DNA of 64,000 bases, taken from Fumia sp045121595. GTDB taxonomy: Bacteria > Bacillota > Clostridia > Oscillospirales > Ruminococcaceae. Position 1 is the stretch's first letter; the number at the start of each line of letters is the position of its first letter. The position numbers and the translations under genes were made by a program. The notes under the pieces are model-generated. The model was not told the origin of the DNA. It made no database searches and saw only the letters and a list, made by a program, of their open reading frames with translations. Location: the NCBI GenBank assembly GCA_045121595.1, contig JBGVGI010000069.1, positions 3,436-67,435 of the forward strand, written 5' to 3'. Of the stretch, positions 61,601 through 64,000 are shown one piece after another.

Positions 61601-62197
61601 TGCGTCCATATCAACCATATCTTTAAGGTCTTCATAGTCCCAAGTTTCGATTTTCTGCAATTCGTGAGAAGTTCTGAAACCATCAAAGAAGTGAAGGAAA
61701 GGAACTCTGCCTTTGATTGCTGCACAGTGAGCAACAGCACCGAGGTCCATAACTTCCTGAGGGTTAGTGGAACAAAGCATTGCAAAACCTGTCTGACGGC
61801 AAGCATATACGTCAGAGTGGTCTCCGAAGATGGAGAGAGCATGGCTTGCAAGAGCACGTGCGGAAACGTTGATTACGCCGGGAAGCAATTCACCTGCGAT
61901 TTTGTACATGTTGGGGATCATCAAAAGAAGACCCTGAGAAGCTGTGAATGTAGTGGTCAAAGCACCGGCAGCCAAAGAACCGTGTACTGTACCTGCAGCA
62001 CCTGCTTCGGACTGCATTTCTACAACGCGAACTTCCTCACCAAAAATGTTTTTCTTTCCTTCAGCAGCCCATTTGTCTGTAACTTCTGCCATAACGGAAG
62101 AAGGTGTAATGGGGTAGATTGCTGCCACGTCGGTAAACGCATAGGAAACGTGAGCCGCAGCGTTGTTACCATCCATGGTTTTCATTTTTCTTGCCAT
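58679..62197 (-). CDS. nifJ: Pyruvate:ferredoxin (flavodoxin) oxidoreductase
   Basis: A 1172-residue, single-chain enzyme that decarboxylates pyruvate to acetyl-CoA, CO2 and reduced ferredoxin. Visible parts are: domain I/II (AIYPITPSS and GLLLMIPNMYKIAGEL), two ferredoxin-type clusters (CIQCGFCSLVCPH and CLNCGLCANVCPG near residues 697 and 750), the third cluster (SGACAGCGETPY) and the thiamine-diphosphate segment (GGDGWAYDIGFGGLDHV, EVYSNTGGQSSKSTPTG). The start at 62197 has AGGAGG 7 bases upstream; an open extension to 62299 is part of the leader. It is the central pyruvate enzyme of this anaerobe. Confidence 0.97.
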   Translation of the reverse strand: MARKMKTMDGNNAAAHVSYAFTDVAAIYPITPSSVMAEVTDKWAAEGKKNIFGEEVRVVEMQSEAGAAGTVHGSLAAGALTTTFTASQGLLLMIPNMYKIAGELLPGVINVSARALASHALSIFGDHSDVYACRQTGFAMLCSTNPQEVMDLGAVAHCAAIKGRVPFLHFFDGFRTSHELQKIETWDYEDLKDMVDMDAINEYRNRSLNPNHPVLRGSAQNPDIFFQAREACNTYYNEVPAVVEEYMAKVNAKIGTDYKLFNYYGAADAEHVIIAMGSVCDTIEETIDYLNANGGKYGLVKVRLYRPFSAKHLIDAIPETAKQLTVLDRTKEPGAMGEPLYLDVVAALRDSKFHNTPVFTGRYGLGSKDTTPAQIVAVYKNTAKKVFTIGIVDDVTNLSLELGENPSTTPADITSCKFWGLGADGTVGANKNSIKIIGDHTDMNAQAYFDYDSKKSGGVTISHLRFGKSKIKSTYLINKADFVACHNPAYVTKYEMVEDVKPGGTFLLNCEWSDEELDKNLPGQMKRYIAENGIKLYTIDGIKIGKEIGLGGRINTVLQSAFFKLANIIPSDDAIKYMKDAATASYSKKGEAIVKMNHDAIDRGATDVHEVKVPDAWKNAADTDLVVKATGDRKDVVDFVNDIVIPVSRQKGNELPVSTFTGDRTDGTFPQGTAAFEKRGVAVDVPVWKSENCIQCGFCSLVCPHAVIRPYAVTEAEAQNLPAGQECADMTGMPGMKFAIGISVLDCLNCGLCANVCPGKKGEKALEMVSLDSQREKQNGFNYLFDLPEKPEVFEKFKETTVKGSQFKQPLLEFSGACAGCGETPYAKLVTQLYGDRMYIANATGCSSIWGGSAPSTPYTVNKSGFGPAWANSLFEDNAEYGYGMFLAQDTIRKAAIEKIKALTPKTEETKAAVSEYLNTVDCGASNKAAAEKLIAALENCGCDAAKEILKSKDYLAKKSVWILGGDGWAYDIGFGGLDHVIASGQDVNILVFDTEVYSNTGGQSSKSTPTGAIAQFAAAGKDVKKKDLAAIAMSYGYVYTAQVSMGADYNQCLKAFVEAESYNGPSLVIAYAPCINHGIKGGMVQAQAEEKRAVQSGYWHLFRFDPRLKAEGKNPFHLDSKAPTAAYKDFIMNEVRYNSLARANPERAEALFEKAEAAAADKYARLAAMSE

Positions 62198-62345
62198 AAT
62201 ATATCCTCCTTGTAATTTGATGCGAATGTGTTTTACGCGCAAAAAAGCGCCTGAAAAAACCAAAGATTTTTTCAAGTTTTCGTCTTCGGCAATATTCAAA
62301 AACCGAAGATTAAGCGAATGCGTGTACGCACTTTCTCAATCTAAC
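62198..62345 (-). promoter_or_regulatory. Structured leader of the oxidoreductase gene
   Basis: The predicted transcript starts near 62345. Stem-loops are visible at TCTTCGG/CCGAAGA (7 bp), TGAAAAAA/TTTTTTCA (8 bp) and GCGC/GCGC with T-rich loop. The length of about 148 bases is unusual for this window, where most leaders are short. No known riboswitch motif was recognised. Confidence 0.4.
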
Positions 62346-62351
62346 AGATTA

Positions 62352-62380
62352 ATTCTAACACATTATTTCAAAAAAGTAAA
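62352..62380 (-). promoter_or_regulatory. Promoter of the oxidoreductase gene
   Basis: On the minus strand, TTTACT (62375-62380), 17-base spacer and TAGAAT (62352-62357). The remaining bases 62381-62463 are AT-rich with no gene. Confidence 0.6.
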
Positions 62381-62463
62381 GGGAAAAACAAGGAAAAATT
62401 GCGGATTTATCTAAAATAAACAGAAAACGTTAATTTTTTAACAAACCCATAGGGCAAAAAAAT

Positions 62464-62492
62464 AAAAGGAACTGAAAAAATTAGCTCCTTTT
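62464..62492 (-). terminator. Terminator of the CNNM/CorC-type gene
   Basis: A 10-bp stem (AAAAGGA arm with one internal mismatch) has a 9-base A/T loop and is followed by a T-rich stretch on the minus strand. Confidence 0.75.
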
Positions 62493-62497
62493 AAGGT

Positions 62498-63820
62498 TTA
62501 TTCTTCGGTTTCATCCGTGTTTTCTTCGGGTAATTTTTCCACCTTTACTTTATCAATACGACGTTCATCCATCGAAAGAACGGTGAATTTATATCCCTTG
62601 AAGGTCACTTCTGCTTCTTCATTCTCTTTGGGAATAAATCCGAGCATATGGAACAAAAATCCGCCAAGAGTATCGAAATCCTCGTCGTTTTCAAAATCAA
62701 GATCAAGAATTTCACTCAGGTCGTCAAGACGTGTTGTACCCTCGATAACGTAGTTACCGTCTGAAATTTCTTTTACTTCTTCTTCCTGTTCATCATATTC
62801 GTCTTCTATTTCACCAACGATAGATTCAAGGATATCTTCCATACTTACGATACCCGCAGTACCACCGTACTCATCAACTACCACGGCAAGATGAGCCTTG
62901 CTCTTTTTGAATTCGGCAAACAACGTTCTGCATTTTGTAGATTCAGGAATATATATTACAGGGCGTATAAAATCTTCTATTTTAAACTCTTCGGAAGAAT
63001 CGCAACCTACGAGACACAAAAGGTCTTTTACGTAGATAAGTCCCGTAATGCTATCAATATCTTCATCGTAAACCGGCAGACGTGAAAATCCTTCGTTGAT
63101 GGCGAGGTAAACGATTTCACTTATTTTCGCAGACTTCTCAACGGCAATAACTTCGGTACGGTGAGTCATAACTTCACCCGCCGTAGTATCGTCAAACTCG
63201 AAGATATTGTTTATCATTTCTTTCTGACTTTCTTCGATAAAGCCTATCTCGTTTCCGACGTCAACAAGCATTCTGATTTCTTCTTCGGTGATTTCTTCTT
63301 TTGCCTTATCTGGGTCAGCGCCGAGAAGCTTTGAAACGATTACTGAAAAAGCATGGATAATCACTCTTAATGGAGAGAAGACAAGTGTCAGTGTTTTAAG
63401 CATACCGATAGCCGTATAGCCTAATCGTTCACAGTATCGGTTACCGAGCTGTTGCGGAATTTTAAACCCGCAGGAAATAACGGCAAAAACTGTAATAAGC
63501 GCCGACAAAACTGTGGGTACTACCGCTTTTAAGAATTGAGTTTCAAAAAGCGGAAGGAAAAGAAGCTCGAAATAAACTGTACCCAATGCAGTAGCAAGAA
63601 CACCGCAAATCATAGCGGTTTCTCTTATACGGTCCACAAAATTTTTACTGTTCTGCAACGTATCAAAAAGTCGTTTTGCTCTTTTTTCACCGTCTTCCGC
63701 ACGTTCTTTCAGTACGGAGTCGTTAAGACCCACTATCGCAGAAGCAGTCATATTAAAATAACCGCAGAGGATAAATAAAATCAAAGCAATGATAAGATAC
63801 CACGTATTCCCGTCGTCCAA
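62498..63820 (-). CDS. CNNM/CorC-type (hemolysin-family) metal transporter
   Basis: 440 residues. A DUF21 membrane domain with three to four helices (residues about 5-155), a pair of CBS domains (VMTHRTEVIAVEK and FIRPVIYIPESTKCRTLF), and a C-terminal CorC/HlyC domain (GGTAGIVSMEDILESIVGEI near residue 325). The family exports or senses Mg2+/Co2+. The start is read as TTG at 63820 because GGAGG lies 9 bases before it and the resulting MDDGNTWYLI fits the family; in-frame ATGs at 63856 and 63847 precede the ribosome site. The acidic tail (EENTDETEE) is also typical. Confidence 0.88.
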   Translation of the reverse strand: MDDGNTWYLIIALILFILCGYFNMTASAIVGLNDSVLKERAEDGEKRAKRLFDTLQNSKNFVDRIRETAMICGVLATALGTVYFELLFLPLFETQFLKAVVPTVLSALITVFAVISCGFKIPQQLGNRYCERLGYTAIGMLKTLTLVFSPLRVIIHAFSVIVSKLLGADPDKAKEEITEEEIRMLVDVGNEIGFIEESQKEMINNIFEFDDTTAGEVMTHRTEVIAVEKSAKISEIVYLAINEGFSRLPVYDEDIDSITGLIYVKDLLCLVGCDSSEEFKIEDFIRPVIYIPESTKCRTLFAEFKKSKAHLAVVVDEYGGTAGIVSMEDILESIVGEIEDEYDEQEEEVKEISDGNYVIEGTTRLDDLSEILDLDFENDEDFDTLGGFLFHMLGFIPKENEEAEVTFKGYKFTVLSMDERRIDKVKVEKLPEENTDETEE

Positions 63821-63865
63821 AATAAAAAACCTCCAATGTTTAGGCATAACCGACAAATTCGAACC

Positions 63866-63982
63866 CGCCTGAAATTATTCAAAATTCGGCTTTTTCTGCG
63901 TTGTCGGGCTTGAAAGACGCGAGTATTCCTTCGCCCTGCCGCCTTGAAAAACCACAAATTTTCAGTAATTTCAGGTTCGGCG
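63866..63982. repeat. Inverted-repeat element before the CNNM gene, possible structured RNA or dispersed repeat
   Basis: The stretch 63866-63982 is clearly more GC-rich than neighbouring gaps. Read on the minus strand it starts CGCCGAACCTGAAATTA and ends TAATTTCAGGCGGGTTCG: the inner AATTTCAGG with its complement and the outer TTCG/CGAA pair as an imperfect inverted repeat. Smaller arms (GGCGG, GCGAAGG, CAAGCCCGAC) lie between. The frame is open on the minus strand up to 63996, but no convincing protein is seen. It is either a mobile repeat or a leader RNA of the metal transporter. Confidence 0.4.
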
Positions 63983-64000
63983 AATTTTTTACACACTGTT

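Noticed and set aside
60740..62215. Long open frame (491 codons) on the plus strand
   Set aside because: It is the antisense of the pyruvate oxidoreductase gene; its composition is Cys/Val/Phe-rich as expected from a shadow frame, with no domain and no ribosome site.
62198..62299. 34-codon N-terminal extension of the oxidoreductase
   Set aside because: It is in frame but lies before a strong AGGAGG at the usual start; the family begins with the MARKMKTMDG-type sequence.
63781..63996. Minus-strand frame of 71 codons at the right edge
   Set aside because: It covers the inverted-repeat block and the start of the transporter gene in a different frame, and has no ribosome site; treated as non-coding.

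Overview
The window looks like a chromosomal piece of a low-GC, anaerobic Bacillota of the class Clostridia, probably a gut or rumen commensal. The reasons are consistent Shine-Dalgarno sites, sigma-A type promoters (TTGACA/TATAAT class), pyruvate:ferredoxin oxidoreductase, a glycyl-radical enzyme, GTP-type PEP carboxykinase, wall-binding repeats on a giant secreted protein, and many intracellular glycan-degrading genes. No rRNA, CRISPR array, prophage or transposase was found. Species cannot be named from the sequence alone.

Bases 1-17000 are a carbohydrate accessory region. A glycyl-radical enzyme (cut by the left edge) is followed by a sugar isomerase. Facing them is the operon PhnP-like hydrolase, MATE exporter, Gfo/Idh dehydrogenase. 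Next come an AraC/sialidase-like/glycosidase-like operon, a permease/alpha-L-rhamnosidase/SGNH-hydrolase operon, and a KDR-type (HpcH/HpaI) aldolase plus sialidase-like operon divergent from a full-length AraC regulator. None of these hydrolases has a signal peptide, so they most likely act on imported oligosaccharides.

Bases 17000-28000 are mostly housekeeping: a three-gene tRNA cluster (Pro, Thr, Tyr), PEP carboxykinase, two cyclophilins (one cytosolic, one lipoprotein), a catalytically degenerate P-type-ATPase-like membrane protein, RlmB and three small clostridial-type proteins. A small DUF559 nuclease cassette with terminal inverted repeats sits between two identical 28-base copies of a terminator. 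A nanE/ROK-kinase pair for N-acetylmannosamine use follows.

Bases 28000-45700 hold a 2031-residue surface protein (Ig-like and discoidin-like domains, a DUF4855 module, seven wall-binding repeats), an OPT peptide transporter translationally coupled to a PqqD-like protein, the PepD dipeptidase, a thioredoxin/thioredoxin reductase/peroxiredoxin operon with a palindrome in its promoter, two small membrane proteins, a second aldolase, a polar amino-acid ABC transporter and an AI-2E family transporter.

Bases 45700-58700 return to sugar metabolism: three Gfo/Idh dehydrogenases (two of them tandem paralogues carrying the same promoter and the same LacI/CcpA-type operator), a sugar isomerase, and a four-gene operon (drug/metabolite-type transporter, two putative glycosidases, a beta-propeller hydrolase) divergent from an AraC regulator across a 12-bp inverted repeat that contains both -10 boxes. 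The window ends with pyruvate:ferredoxin oxidoreductase behind a structured leader, a CNNM/CorC-type transporter, and an unexplained GC-richer inverted-repeat element at the right edge.

Functionally, oligosaccharides are probably deglycosylated in the cytoplasm (rhamnosidase, sialidase-like, GH95-like, GH43-like proteins). The sugars would be oxidised or isomerised (Gfo/Idh, isomerases) and cleaved by aldolases to pyruvate, then fermented through the oxidoreductase or the glycyl-radical enzyme. Each glycan block has its own AraC regulator. No sugar importer other than single-component permeases is visible here.
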